Positions 10,201 to 19,679 are shown, numbered from the stretch's first letter. The stretch is 64,000 nucleotides of DNA from Erinaceus europaeus (GCF_950295315.1 NC_080165.1:10749690-10813689); one strand, 5' to 3'. Numbers and translations: made by a program. The notes: generated by a model not told the origin, from the sequence alone.

Positions 10201-12386
10201 ACAGCCACAGCAAAAGTGACACTAGTTCTATATGTTTATGTAATTGTAGTGGGGGTGTCCCATATATTACAGATTGAAAAGCTTTCTCATAAACCTTGAG
10301 TGTCTCATTCTACCCCAAAGGCCAACCAGTTTCCCCTAGAGCAGAAAAATGTTAAATAACCCATACCTGCTTGTTGTTCCTGCTTCACTCCTTTTCACTG
10401 CCACCTCCGCCCTTTTTCATTTGTTATTTTCTTTATGTCATGTCCCTTTTCCTTTCCTACAGACCAAGAGGATTAACTAATCATCCAAAGCCCATGACCC
10501 TGGTAGGTCACACTGATGACTGTCATAAAGAATGTTTTGGTTTCATCTGTGTTCCGCTAGGCCCACCCCCATGCCCTCCTCCGAGGCCTCTTCTACCTGT
10601 AATCACAGCTGCTCTGCTGACTGGAAGCCCGTCCTTTGAAGCTGCCCCTGTCCTGTCCCCTTGACTTCACCCCCCAGCAGCAGCTTAATCCAAGCCTTTG
10701 CCTCTGTTCATCTTGTCAGCTAGTCTTCTGTCCTGAGAGGGTGTTTCTGCCTCCAGCTTTGTTCCCCTCCACCCAGGAGGCAGAGTGATCTTCTGGAAGC
10801 AAAGCTGAGTGTGTCCTCCCTACCTGGGACTGTCAGTGAGTCTTAGCCACATGGGGATCCAGTCCAATCCAGCTCCCTAGCACGACATTGAAGACCCGCT
10901 ATATCTAGCCCTTAGCCACCCAGCCCATCTTTCTACTCACTGCTTTCTATTCACTCCCTCTTGTGAGGGACACCAACTATTTTTTTTTCTTTCTTTTTTG
11001 TTTATTATTTTTTCCCTTTAGTTGCCCTTCTTGTTTATCGTAGTTGTTATTGTTGTTGTTACTGCTGTTGTTGTTGTTGGATAGGACAGAGAGAAATCAA
11101 GAGAGGAGGGGAAGACAGAGAGGGGGAAAGAAAGATAGACACCCACAGACCTGATTCACCGCTTGTGAAGCGACCCCCACTGCAGGTGAGGAGCAGGGGG
11201 CTCGAACCGGGATCCTTACACCAGTTCTTGCGCTTCACGCCATGTGCATTTAGCCCACTACTTAACCCACCGCCCCAGCTCCCTAACCACCATTTCTAAC
11301 CACTTGAAATCCGCAACATATGCCTTGTGCCTTATGTTGTTGCCTGTGCAACTCCCCGTAACAGGATGCTCTCACGCAGTCCTTCTGCCTCCACCACAGA
11401 CACCCGCCACTCAAACCCCATCTCCTCCAAGAGGTCTTTCTCCCTTGGACACCTTCCTTCCGTGCGCCCACAGTGCACCCGGAGTCCTATTTCATTACAT
11501 TCTGTGAGTGTAGAGGTGGTCTCGGTCATTTGGGCATCCCCAAGCACCCAGCCCATGATATATACCAAGGCACAGTGGGTACTGGACAGGCTCGGCACCC
11601 AGGATGAAGCTGCCAGAGTAATTCCTAATACGAGAGACAGTCGCTGCTGCCCTGCCTCCCCAGGCCTGCCTTGTGCCAGGAACTCTGTGGCTGTGCCCCC
11701 TGTGGCTCACCGAGACCGAGACCGCTGCTTTCTGAAAGTCGAGCTATGAAGACACACCAGTACTATAAGTTCTTGGTTACGCTGAGTTGTGAATTATTTA
11801 GGTAATTCTGTTCTTTTTCTTGGTGCTGCCAGATAGCTTTTCAAGCCCAGGAAGATTAAACACTTAATCAGCTGTCTTTTTTTTTTTTTTTTTAATAAAT
11901 CAGGAGTGCTGAGTTGTACCGTCTTTTATTTATTTATTTATTATTGGATAGAGACAGAAATTGAGAGAGAAGGGGGAGGTAGGAAGACAGACAGAGAGAC
12001 ACCCTCAGACCTGCTTCACTGCCTGTGAAGCGACTCCCCTGCAGGTGGGGAGCCGGGGGCTTGAGCAAGGATCCTAACCGGCCCTTGCGCTTAACCCGCT
12101 GTGCTACCGCCCGACTCCCTCAGCTTTGTCTTTATCATATTCATCAGTGTGAGAAATGCGGCAGTGTGCAGAAATGTTGAACACAAGCTGCTGGTATTAT
12201 TCCTGGAGTCCATCTGTCCGCGGGCCTTCCTCATACCCGGTTCCCATACGTAGTCAAGAATTCCCTAAGTCACCATGAATCTACTGTCCTGTAGTTAAAT
12301 GCCTGTCTTTCCTGAAAACTGAAACATTTTCCTTTCATTTTTAGATACCAGATATTTTAGAAGGCAATAAAAGTGATTTAGATTAA
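496..12386 (+). CDS. CAGE1: CAGE1, 3' part of the gene (five last coding exons)
   Basis: Five exons at 496-600, 1589-1659, 7668-7736, 10463-10502 and 12345-12386 join in frame and end at TAA. The joined peptide is a charged coiled-coil ([14 protein letters not shown], then [20 protein letters not shown], then [18 protein letters not shown]) with a basic tail ending NKSDLD. This matches my recollection of the C-terminus of human cancer antigen 1, including the [10 protein letters not shown] block and an ending in NDLD. CAGE1 is a cancer/testis antigen reported mainly from male germ cells; its molecular role is poorly defined. All junctions obey GT/AG and phases match (0, 2, 2, 0). The 5' part lies left of the window. 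The gene lies upstream of SSR1 on the same strand, the order I recall for human chromosome 6p24. Gene identity is strong; expression cannot be judged here. Confidence 0.9.
643..787 (+). repeat. SINE family D
   Basis: It has agcataatggttctggaaag, catgcctgagg, ggttcaatccc and gctgagcagtgctct, then an A-rich (caaa)n tail. Confidence 0.8.
1141..1350 (+). repeat. SINE family B
   Basis: Head with ggttaagcgctcaca, ggttcaagccccc and a gggggaaagcttcac body, ending ccaataatgaataaatta. Confidence 0.85.
1589..1659 (+). CDS. CAGE1: CAGE1 coding exon (fourth from last)
   Basis: The acceptor is ttttcaag and the donor is gtaagt at 1660. It encodes [20 protein letters not shown] followed by IV and two bases of the next codon. 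An overlapping frame with an ATG at 1599 is a shadow. Confidence 0.88.
1793..2129 (-). repeat. SINE family A, long form
   Basis: It reads in reverse from cctccagggttattgctggg to the head complement accgcctggcccc. It lies in the CAGE1 intron 130 bases after an exon. Confidence 0.88.
2431..2650 (+). repeat. possible SINE family E plus a GGGA-rich tract
   Basis: A gggagatagctcacc head and a (gggagg)n tract suggest an older SINE with a purine tail. Boundaries are uncertain. Confidence 0.4.
2847..3126 (-). repeat. SINE family A
   Basis: Complete in reverse: ttatttattcccttttgttg through tgctaccgcctgactccc. Confidence 0.9.
3180..4760 (-). mobile_element. L1 LINE 3' end with ORF2 C-terminus
   Basis: The 3' UTR runs from a T-rich left end at 3180 (reverse complement of the poly(A) tail) up to about 4545. 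Beyond it the minus strand encodes [20 protein letters not shown] and [16 protein letters not shown] before a stop, the characteristic end of L1 ORF2. No reverse-transcriptase motif remains: a 5'-truncated dead copy in a CAGE1 intron. Confidence 0.85.
4545..4745 (-). pseudogene. L1 ORF2 C-terminal remnant
   Basis: The minus strand is open and carries the [17 protein letters not shown] block typical of L1 ORF2 ends. About 65 residues are recognisable; the endonuclease and reverse transcriptase are absent. Upstream of 4745 the similarity is lost. Confidence 0.8.
5180..5722 (-). mobile_element. L1 3' UTR fragment, diverged subfamily
   Basis: It shares the ctctgggagtatggacc and gcttctgtaattgcttc blocks with the other L1 3' ends here, but has a different far part (ggaatagagcagacgaaa), so it is an older subfamily. 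Confidence 0.75.
5752..6065 (+). repeat. SINE family A, long form
   Basis: Head gagccgggtggtagcacagc through aggagcagtggatttgtggt and aataaccctggagg. Confidence 0.88.
6066..6738. other. CAGE1 intron, no feature seen
   Basis: Unique sequence. Open frames here are short and show no family resemblance. Confidence 0.5.
6739..7010 (+). repeat. SINE family A
   Basis: Near-consensus copy with an intact head, box-B-like ggttcgaacccc, and an aataaattaaataaat tail. Confidence 0.92.
7011..7115. repeat. AT-rich self-complementary tract
   Basis: Alternating aaatattt and tttaaaat blocks can fold on themselves. It probably grew from the tail of the preceding SINE. Confidence 0.6.
7116..7310 (-). repeat. 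SINE family D with an (AAAG)n run
   Basis: An (aaag)n run at 7146-7208 is followed by ctgctcagctctggcttatg and the rest of family D in reverse. Confidence 0.75.
7668..7736 (+). CDS. CAGE1: CAGE1 coding exon (third from last)
   Basis: The acceptor ccttcag follows a T-rich tract, and the donor is gtaagt at 7737. After one base completing His, it encodes [20 protein letters not shown] and KL, then two bases of Arg. The Arg-rich end marks the start of the basic tail. Confidence 0.88.
7847..8033 (-). repeat. SINE family B
   Basis: Tail-first reverse copy ending gtgccattgcctggctcc, preceded by a (ttcctccc)n tract at 7780-7815. It lies 110 bases after a CAGE1 exon. Confidence 0.82.
8178..8376 (-). 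repeat. SINE family B
   Basis: Reverse copy, somewhat diverged, ending gtgccaccatcctgccct. Confidence 0.75.
8618..8753 (-). repeat. SINE family D
   Basis: Reverse copy with a short internal duplication of gggcttgaacct. Confidence 0.7.
8812..8880. repeat. (TTTC)n simple repeat
   Basis: Tetranucleotide run with interruptions, adjoining the tail side of the next SINE. Confidence 0.85.
8883..9214 (-). repeat. SINE family A, long form
   Basis: Complete reverse copy ending gcgccgccgcccggcccc; CpG-rich and so fairly young. Confidence 0.88.
9432..9553 (-). repeat. degenerate tRNA-type SINE
   Basis: A T-rich start, agagagagacagaaaaagag and gtgccagggctcaaac suggest a diverged family D relative. Confidence 0.5.
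9575..9752 (-). repeat. SINE family D
   Basis: A (tttg)n start, gagcactgctcacctctgg and ggggattgaacctggga. Confidence 0.75.
9809..9962 (+). repeat. poly-G run and SINE family D-like element
   Basis: A run of about 15 G at 9810-9824 is followed by cctgaggcatcagaggtcc and aggttcaaaccccagtcc, ending in (ga)n. Confidence 0.6.
10020..10215 (+). repeat. SINE, D/F-like
   Basis: ggttcaatccccagcacc and a tail like that of the F copy at 63943 (agctcagagttgtgaagcc, then agtgacaac). Confidence 0.55.
10463..10502 (+). CDS. CAGE1: CAGE1 coding exon (penultimate, 40 bp)
   Basis: This very short exon has acceptor cctttcctacag and donor gtaggt at 10503. It encodes (R)[13 protein letters not shown], aligned by eye to the human NHPKSMT segment. 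The small size makes it easy to miss; support is the phase match on both sides plus the peptide similarity. Confidence 0.82.
10570..10984 (+). mobile_element. probable L2-like LINE relic, first part
   Basis: Ancient repeat-like sequence (gaggcagagtgatcttctgg) that resembles the L2 3' region by eye. It is continued after the SINE at 10985-11282. Confidence 0.4.
10985..11282 (-). repeat. SINE family A
   Basis: Reverse copy, slightly diverged at the head (acttaacccaccgccccagc), splitting the older L2-like relic. Confidence 0.85.
11283..11640 (+). mobile_element. probable L2-like LINE relic, second part
   Basis: It contains catctcctccaagaggtctt and a final caaggcacagtgggtactgg stretch like an L2 3' end. 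The open frames here are chance frames. Confidence 0.4.
11877..12121 (-). repeat. SINE family A variant
   Basis: T-run and (tta)n start, shortened internal part, ending gctaccgcccgactccc. It lies 220 bases before the last CAGE1 exon. Confidence 0.82.
12345..12386 (+). CDS. CAGE1: CAGE1 last coding exon with stop
   Basis: The acceptor is cctttcatttttag. The exon encodes [13 protein letters not shown] and then TAA at 12384-12386, similar to the recalled human ending. An AATAAA hexamer at 12366 overlaps the Asn-Lys codons, so it is probably not the working poly(A) signal. Confidence 0.83.
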   Translation: MPDILEGNKSDLD

Positions 12387-12996
12387 GCAGGATTGAAGGC
12401 TAAACGTAAATCATTTTTGCCAGCGACTCCGGGAGCAGAGTTTTCCAGACCCAGCCACACAAATGAAGCGGTGAGACTCATCTCTGTTGTCAGACACTAA
12501 ATTCCAACAAATGTGATTACTTTTCTCCTAATTTCTTCAGTTGAATAGTCAAATATACTCTACTTTAACATAAACAGATGGCTACAGTGGCTTATTTACT
12601 AAATACATGTTTTCATCCTCATAAAACTCCGTAGCCACGTCACCAGACCTTTAATAATACATGGACATGCTCCTGTTTTTTCTGCATATAAACTCCGTGT
12701 TTGTCATGTGAACATTAAACACACTTTTCCCTGCAGGTTGTCTTGAAGTGAGCATGCCACCTTTGTCTCATAACTCAAGGGTGTAGAGTCTAAGACAGAC
12801 CTCCTTTAAGCACTCAAGGACTTCAGATAAATTAGGTGACAGCTTAGCTACATGTCAAGGACACTGCAAAGCCTCAAACAACGGCTGTTATCTACAGCCA
12901 GGAGCGGGGAGATCTGAGTGATGCTCTGGACTGATGGAGGGATGCTATTGTTGGGGGCTGGGCGGCGGCACACTGTAGTTAAACCCAGATAGTGTG
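12387..12996 (+). other. CAGE1: CAGE1 3' UTR and following spacer
   Basis: This is repeat-free sequence after the CAGE1 stop. An ATTAAA at 12714-12719 is a candidate poly(A) signal, which would give a 3' UTR of about 350 bases. No other gene is seen before the SINE at 12997. Confidence 0.4.
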
Positions 12997-13298
12997 AGGG
13001 AGTCGGGCGGTAGTGCAGTGTGTTAAACGCAGGTGGTGCAAAGCACAAGGACCGGCATAAAGATCCCAGTTCGAGCCCCCAGCTCCCCACCTGCAGGGGG
13101 GTCGATTCACAAGCGGTGAAGCAGGTCTGCAGGTGTCTGTCTTTCTCTCCCCCTCTGTCTCCCCTCCTCTCTCTATTTCTCTCCGTCCTAGCCAACAACA
13201 ATGACATCAATAATAACTACAACAACACTAAAAAAACAAGGGCAACAAAAGAGAAAATAAATAAGCAAATATATATATATTAAAACATTTTAAAAAAC
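12997..13298 (+). repeat. SINE family A
   Basis: Full copy with an extended (at)n-containing tail. Confidence 0.9.
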
Positions 13299-13600
13299 AC
13301 CCAGTTAGTGTGATGCACAAGGACCTGTGCAAGGATCCCAGTTCAAGTCCCCGGCTCCCCACCTACAGGGTGGGGTCACTTCACAAGCGGTGAAGCAGGT
13401 CTGCAGGTGTCTGTCTTTCTCTCCCCCCCTCTATTTTCCCCTCCTCTGTCAGTTTCTCTCTGTCCTATCCAACAACAGCAGCAATAACAACAGCAATAAC
13501 AGCAACAACACCAGTAATGACAACAGTGGAAAACAGATGGCCTCCAGGAGCAGTGGATTCGTAGGGCAGGCACCAAGCCCCAGCAATAACCCTGGAGGCG
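13299..13600 (+). repeat. SINE family A, long form, directly after the previous copy
   Basis: The head is shortened (cagttagtgtgatgcacaag). The long-form segment ends caataaccctggagg and runs into a (cg)n and (ga)n stretch. Confidence 0.85.
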
Positions 13601-13608
13601 CGCGCGCG

Positions 13609-13650
<42 letters not shown>
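13601..13650. repeat. (CG)n-(GA)n simple repeat
   Basis: gcgcgcgcgtgcg followed by about 17 GA dinucleotides. Confidence 0.9.
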
Positions 13651-13653
<3 letters not shown>

Positions 13654-13871
13654 TGGCATTGTTCAGGGTGCTAGGGCAAGCAGCGGGTAGAGAAAAGGTG
13701 GCTCTGGGCACTGGGCCCATTTTACAGACATGCTCTGTAAAAGGTTTCCTCCCTGGTGGATGAAGAAGCACAGCACACCGGAGACCTGAGATGACCTGCG
13801 CATCCTGAACACAAAAGTAGCCTCAGAACCACACTTCCGATGGCAGGAGACAGAGAAACTCCTTAAGAACA

Positions 13872-14098
13872 TTATCCCCCACCTGCAGGGGCGTCACTTC
13901 ACAGGCGGTGAAGCAGGTCTGCAGGTGTCTGTCTTTCTCTCCTCCTCTCTGTCTTCCCCTCCTCTCTCCATGTCTCTCTGTCCTATCTGACAATGACGAC
14001 ATCAATAACAACAACAATAAAACAACAAGGGCAACAAAAGAGAATAGATAAATAAATAAATAAATAAATAAATAAATATTAAAAAAAGAAAAAACATT
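13872..14098 (+). repeat. SINE family A, head missing
   Basis: It starts at ccccacctgcaggggcg and ends in an (aaat)n tail. Confidence 0.85.
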
Positions 14099-14099
14099 A

Positions 14100-14225
14100 T
14101 CTGCCGTGGTCCGGGAGCTAGAGCCCTGGATTCTCAAGCATGAGGTCCCCAGTTCAATCCCTGGCAGCACACGTACCAGAGTGATATCTGGTTCTTTCTC
14201 TCTCCTCCTATCTTTTTCATTAATA

Positions 14226-14256
<31 letters not shown>

Positions 14257-14258
14257 CA
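14100..14258 (+). repeat. SINE family C with (TA)n
   Basis: ctcaagcatgaggtccccag, ccagagtgatatctggttc and taataaataaat, then (ta)n at 14233-14256. Confidence 0.8.
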
Positions 14259-14306
14259 ATCTACCATATTGGGAAATCTTAATGGTCTCTCTCTCAGAGA
14301 ATTTTT

Positions 14307-14447
14307 TATATTTATTTATTCCATTTTGTTGCCCTTGTTTTATTGTTGTAGTTATTGTTGTTGATATTGTCGTTGTTGGATAGGACAGAGAGAAATGGAG
14401 AGAGGAAGGGAAGACAGAGAGGGGGAGAGAAAGACAGACACCTGCAG
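14307..14447 (-). repeat. SINE family A, truncated by an L1
   Basis: The tail and pyrimidine part are present as far as cacctgcag, where L1 sequence begins; the head side is not seen after the L1. Confidence 0.8.
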
Positions 14448-15200
14448 GTCACATAGGCTCCTAAGCTGAATATGGGCCCCAGATCACATCAAATCGATGG
14501 GGTTTACAGTCAACAATATTGATACTCCTTTCCCATATTAGGGAGCTACTCTCTTCCCTGATCCAGCTTTCTGGTCCTTTTTCCAACCATAACATCATCT
14601 CCCCAGACAATAACTTGGATCCACCTGCATATCAGATTTCAGGCTCAGGAAAAAAAAACAAAAACAAAACTAGTAAAGCCACAGGCCCTTTGGAATATAA
14701 CTGAAATAGGCCTACTAGCTATCTACAAAATGGAGACCCCCCAACTCTTCATCTGCACTATTCCAGCCTTTAGGTCCATGATTGGTTAATAATTTGTTTG
14801 GCTTTGCATGTTTAATCTCGTTTCAGCCACCAGGTTCCAGATGCTAACATGATACCTATCAGACTTCCCCGGACAGACGACCCCAACAGTGTGTCCTGGA
14901 GCTCTGATTCCCCAGAGTCCTGCCCCACTAGGGAAAGAGAGAGACAGACTGGGAGTATGGATCGACCTGTCAATGCCCCTGTTCAGCGGGGAAGCAATTA
15001 CAGAAGCCAGACCTGCCACAGTCTACATCCCATAATGACCCTGCGTCCATACTCCCAGAGGGATAAAGAATAGGAAAGCTCTCAGGGGAGGGGATGAGAT
15101 ACAGAGTTTTGGTGGTGGGACTTGTGTGAAGTTGTACCCCTCTTATCTTATGGTTTTTGTCAGTGTTTCCTTTTTATAAATAAAATAATTTTAAAAAAAA
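14446..15200 (+). mobile_element. L1 3' UTR fragment with poly(A) end
   Basis: About 750 bases of L1 3' UTR, ending tttttataaataaaataat and an A-run. It gives the contiguous reference needed to read the rearranged copy at 52160-53370. Confidence 0.85.
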
Positions 15201-15205
15201 AGTAA

Positions 15206-15859
15206 AAGGGGAAGTGGCTGTGAGTGCCACTAGCATCAGGCCCACAGCTCAGACACCGCTCTGTTGGTACAGGCTAGAGAAACTGCGGAGGCCTGGAACA
15301 AGCGTGGGTGGTGGGAACAGAGAGGAGATGTGTGGGTGCGGGACTGCTCCAACGTGCAAGAATGTGGTGATGAACTGGCTGTGGCAGTGCAGAGTCGGGG
15401 AAGCCCAGCGGGTTTCTGAGCAGCTGGTGGCAGTTTGGCCAAAGCTGGTGTTCAGGAAAACTGATGATGTGTGCAGGTGGGGGTGGGGAATCTAAGGTAC
15501 AGGGAGGTGGTTATTAGGCCATTACATCTCCACACAGAGGGAGCCACAAGTAGGGACCACAGAGGAATCAAGGTCTTGGAGAAGGCGAGCGGGACGATGA
15601 AGCCCCCAGCATGGGAGTAAGACACCTTCTTCCTCTGCCACTGAGGACAGGGAGTCAGCACTGGCTGGATCAGAAGTGCGTGGAGGAGCTGAGGGCTGGA
15701 GGCTCCTCTCTCTCCTTGCAGTCAGAGGCTGGGGAGAGAGAGGGCAAGGCCTGACAGCCTCCTCTTCTGCACAAAGCAATCCTCAGCTCTCACCACAGGA
15801 AGTCACAACAAAGTGCAATTTCCACTCCACCTTGTGATTTCAGGATTTTACCTGCTTTT
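15206..15859. other. intergenic unique sequence, no feature seen
   Basis: GC-richer than its surroundings. Several open frames overlap on both strands without recognisable family features or splice structure. Confidence 0.5.
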
Positions 15860-16076
15860 TAAATAATCTTTTTAAAAATAATTTTATTTATTTATTCTTG
15901 GATAGAGACAAATTGAGAGGGGAGGGGGGAGTAGAGAGGGAGAGAGAGAGACACCTGCAGCCCTGCTTCACCACTTGTGAAGCTTTCCCCCCTGCAGGTG
16001 GGGACCAGGGACTTGAACCTGGGTCCTTGTGCACTGTAATGTGTGCACTTAACCAGGTGCGCCACCACCTGACCCC
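15860..16076 (-). repeat. SINE family B
   Basis: Complete reverse copy ending gcgccaccacctgaccccc. Confidence 0.88.
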
Positions 16077-16187
16077 CAGGATTTTATCTTCTTTCTCCTC
16101 TTTCTCTCTAATCCCATTTCCTGGACATAGGCCCATGGCATCTTCCAGAGGACTTCTTTCATCAAACATTTCACTTTTTCATATGTC

Positions 16188-16374
16188 TGGTTTATTTATC
16201 TTGGGTATTTACTTTGGAAAGAGACAGAAATTGAGAAGGAAGGGGAGAGAGGGAGAGAGAGAAACATCTGCAGCCCTGCTTCACCACTGCACGTGGGGAT
16301 CGGGGGGCTTGAACCCTAGTCCCTGTGCACTATAGTACTGTGTGCACTCTACCTGGTGTGCCACCACCCAGCCC
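16188..16374 (-). repeat. SINE family B
   Basis: Reverse copy with an internal deletion before the box-B complement. Confidence 0.82.
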
Positions 16375-17091
16375 CTCAGATCTCTGGCTTATTCCCTTTT
16401 TTTGAAGGCTCCTTGTGTCCATCCTCCCCTTCAAAGAACTCTTTGCTCTCTGCACGGTGAAGAGGATCACACGTCTGCAAGGCTGTCACTGGTGGTCCAC
16501 AGAGTGCTTTCCCATGTGACCTGTATCAGGGAAGCCCTCTCACAGTGTTTCTGAGAGACAGCTTTCCCTGGCACCCATCTCAAGATGCTGCTCTCCGCTT
16601 TACAGACTGCAGGGGCCCATGGAGAAGACAGGTCGCCATATATTTACTACCATTTTACAGACAGAGTCAAGTTCTGACTTCGGAGAGTCATTATGGGGTG
16701 GGGGAGAACGGGACGCAGCTCTCAGCCAGGCAGAACTTGTGAGCCCCAAGTTTAGGACAAGGACTCTGCCTCCTTGATCCATGGGCCAGCGTTTTATGGT
16801 TCTAGCTGGAAGGCACTCAGGTCTCTCTGTCCTGGGTGTCTGTCCGTCTTTCTTCCCTTAAATTCAGCTCACTACTAAGATCCAGAATAAGCACATTTTT
16901 CTCCTGATCCAGCCATGGTGGCTGATTGTCTACACTTCAAATCCCCAGTGAAATCACTCGATAATGACCTACTGACACACTGGAATAGAGGCCCCAGTTT
17001 AAGCCTAAACTGAATTATGGTTTTTGTTTGTTTGTTTTGTTTTCCTAATTTGGTGGGACCTTGTTAAGGATCCACTTGTCTTCCTTAAATA
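16375..17091. other. intergenic unique sequence, no feature seen
   Basis: No gene is recognised. A ccattttacagacagag stretch near 16651 could be a small MIR relic, but this is too weak to call. Confidence 0.45.
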
Positions 17092-17310
17092 TTTTTAAAT
17101 TTACTTTTATTATCTTTATTTATTGGATAGAGACAGCCAGAAATCTAGAGGGAAGGGAGAGATAGAGAGGGAGAGAGACAGAGAGACACCTACAGCCCTG
17201 CTTCACCACTTGTGAAGCTTTCCCCCTGCAGGTGGGGACCAGGGACGTGAGCCTGGTTCCTTGCGTACTGTAATGTGTGCGCTCAATCAGATGCACCACC
17301 ACCCAGCCCC
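17092..17310 (-). repeat. SINE family B
   Basis: Complete reverse copy ending accaccacccagcccc. Confidence 0.88.
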
Positions 17311-17398
17311 GGTATCCTCACACGTTAAGGTGGTGTCTGATCATGTTCTCAGAATGAAAATAGACCTACTGGGAATTTCTTTATTCTTAAAATTTATA

Positions 17399-17682
17399 GG
17401 AGTTGGGCGGTAATGCAGCAGGTTAAGCACATGTAGCACAAAGCACAAGGACCAGCAAGGATCTCGGTTCAAGCCCCTGGCTCCCCACCTGCAGGGGAGT
17501 CGCTTCACAGGCAGTGAAGCAGGTCTGCAGGTGTCTTCCTCTCCCCCTCTCTGTCTTCCCCCTCCTCTCTCCATTTCTCTCTGTCCTAACAACAACAAAT
17601 ACAACATCAATAACAATAATAAGTACAACAACAATGAAAAACAAGTACAACAAAAGAGAAAATAAATAATATATTTTTTAAA
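17399..17682 (+). repeat. SINE family A
   Basis: Head gagttgggcggtaatgcagc, with tail gagaaaataaataat. Confidence 0.9.
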
Positions 17683-17696
17683 TTTTTATTTATTCA

Positions 17697-17987
17697 GGGG
17701 GAGTCGGGTGGTAGCACAGTGGATTAAGTGCAGGTGGCACAAAGTGTAAAGGACCAGCGTAAGGATCCGGTTCGAGCTCCTGGCTCCCCATCTGAAGGGG
17801 AGCTGCCTTTATAGGCAGTGAAGCAGGTCTGCAGGTGTCTGTCTTTCTCTCCCCCTCTTTATCTTCCCCTCCTCTCCCCACTTCTCTCAGTCCTATCCAA
17901 CAACAATGACAACAATAACAACAATAATAACTACATCAATAAAACAAGGGCAACAAAAGGGAATAAATAAATATTAAAAAATAAAAT
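17697..17987 (+). repeat. SINE family A
   Basis: Head gagtcgggtggtagcacag; second of three head-to-tail A copies. Confidence 0.9.
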
Positions 17988-18016
17988 ATATATATTCTTT
18001 AAAAAATTATTTATTT

Positions 18017-18290
18017 AGGGAGCCAGACAGTGGTGCACCTGGTTAAATGCAAAGACATGTGCACAGATCCAGGTTCGAGCAACTGGCTCCCCACCTGCGG
18101 GGAGGGGGGGTCACTTCACAAGCATTGAAGCAGGTCTGCAGGTGTCTGTCTTTCTCTCTCGCTCTCTGTCTCCCCCTCCTCTCTCCATTTCTCTCTGTCC
18201 TATCCAACAACGTGCAAAAAACTGGTTGCAAGGAGCAGTGGATTCATAGTGCAGGCACCAAGCCCCAACAACAATCCTGGAGGCAAAAAT
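18017..18290 (+). repeat. SINE family A, long form with deletion
   Basis: A diverged head (gagccagacagtggtgcacc), with the CAA tail replaced directly by the aggagcagtggattcatag segment. Confidence 0.85.
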
Positions 18291-18296
18291 AATATT

Positions 18297-18424
18297 CATT
18301 TATTCATGAGAATGGGGTTGGGGAGAACCAGGGGATCACTCTGGCACTTGCAATGCCAGGGATCATATTTGGGATCTCATGCTTGAGAGTCCAACACTTT
18401 GCCCACTATCCCTCCTCCTGGGCT
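18297..18424 (-). repeat. SINE family C
   Basis: tttattcatgagaatggggt, gggatctcatgcttgagagt and tttgcccactatccc. Confidence 0.75.
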
Positions 18425-18445
18425 GCTGGGAATTTTTTTTTAAGA

Positions 18446-18676
18446 TTTATTTTTTAATATTTATTATTTATTCCCTTTTGTTGCCCTTGTTTTATTCTTG
18501 TATTGTTGATATCGTTGTTGTTGGGTAGGACAGAAAGAAATGGAGAGAGGAGGGGAAGACAGAGGGGGGAGAGAAAGATAGACACCTACAGACCTGCTTC
18601 ACTGCCTGTGAAGCGACTCCCCTGCAGGTGGGGAGCTGGGGCCTCGAACCGGGATCCTTAAGCCACCTGCACTTAT
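18446..18676 (-). repeat. SINE family A, head incomplete
   Basis: Reverse copy ending after gatccttaagccacctgcac. Confidence 0.85.
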
Positions 18677-18949
18677 CTTTAACTTAAGGAATGAATCTTC
18701 TCAGCAGGCTGTAAGTCAGCTCTTGGTGGGAAGTCATTGTGTTTCTTGTCCCACTACTGAGGAAAAGAGGCGATTTTGACAATAAGATGTATCCTCTATT
18801 AGAATGCAGTTTAGTTTAGTTTAGTTTAGTCCAGTCTTTCCGGTCTGGGAGAGAGCAGCAAGTTAAACTGAGCAGTTTGTCAAATTGAGGGACTCAGAAG
18901 CAGATGTGGAATGAAGCCCGAGAGCCAGAAAGTAGCTCACAGTTGGAGA

Positions 18950-19207
18950 GGGTGGCCTGCGAGGTGGTGCAACAGGATGTTAACAAGTATGAAATTCTAC
19001 AGTTTGATGTCTCACCCACAGCACATAAGCCTGAGCGATGCCCTTAGTCTCTCTCATTAGTAAGTATTTCTGAATACTGGGGAGGAAGTAGCTGGAAAAT
19101 AACTCTACTGGTAGCATCAAACCTGCATGCTTATGGTCTCCAGTTCAGTCCCCAGAGCCATATGTACTAGACTTGTGGCTGTCTCTGTCTCTCACGTGAA
19201 ACTCTTT

Positions 19208-19211
<4 letters not shown>
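18950..19211 (+). repeat. one or two degenerate tRNA-type SINEs
   Basis: Two stretches resemble family C/D parts (gtttgatgtctcacccacag; ggtctccagttcagtcccc), leading into a GT repeat. Confidence 0.4.

Positions 19212-19267
<56 letters not shown>
19212..19267. repeat. (GT)n microsatellite
   Basis: About 28 uninterrupted GT units, at the tail of a degenerate SINE; likely length-polymorphic. Confidence 0.95.
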
Positions 19268-19268
<1 letters not shown>

Positions 19269-19316
19269 CGGGTAGTGCTCAGGAGACAATGCTTGCATAA
19301 AGAGTTCCACGCTTCG

Positions 19317-19540
19317 GGGCCAGATGGCACACCCGGTTGAGCGCACACACTACAGTGCACAAGGACTCAGGCTCAAGCCCCCAGTCCCCACCTGCAGGGG
19401 GAAAGCTTCACAAGTGGTGAAGCAGGGCTGCAGGTGTGTCTTTCTGTCTCTCTCCCCCTCTGCTCTCAATTTCTCTCTGTCACTATCCAATAAATCAATA
19501 TAATAATAAATAAATAAAATTTTAAAGTATCAATTTTTTT
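19317..19540 (+). repeat. SINE family B
   Basis: Complete, with head ggccagatggcacacccggt and tail ccaataaatcaat. Confidence 0.88.
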
Positions 19541-19547
19541 TTTAAAA

Positions 19548-19650
19548 AAAGAGCTCCATGCCTGAGGCTCCAATGTCCCAGGTTCACTCTGCAGTACCAT
19601 CACAATTTAAGAGCTGAGCAGTGAGCGCTCTGGTTAAATTTCTTCCTTTT
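19548..19650 (+). repeat. SINE family D, partial
   Basis: catgcctgaggctccaatgt and gagctgagcagtgagcgctc. Confidence 0.65.
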
Positions 19651-19679
19651 TTTTTTTTTTAAAGATTATTATTTTTTTT

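Noticed and set aside
11327..11749. 140-codon frame near the L2-like relic
   Set aside because: It lies mostly in apparent ancient repeat sequence and has no splice or homology support.
12366..12371. AATAAA in the last CAGE1 exon as the poly(A) signal
   Set aside because: It overlaps coding codons before the stop, so cleavage shortly after it would leave almost no 3' UTR; ATTAAA at 12714 is more plausible.
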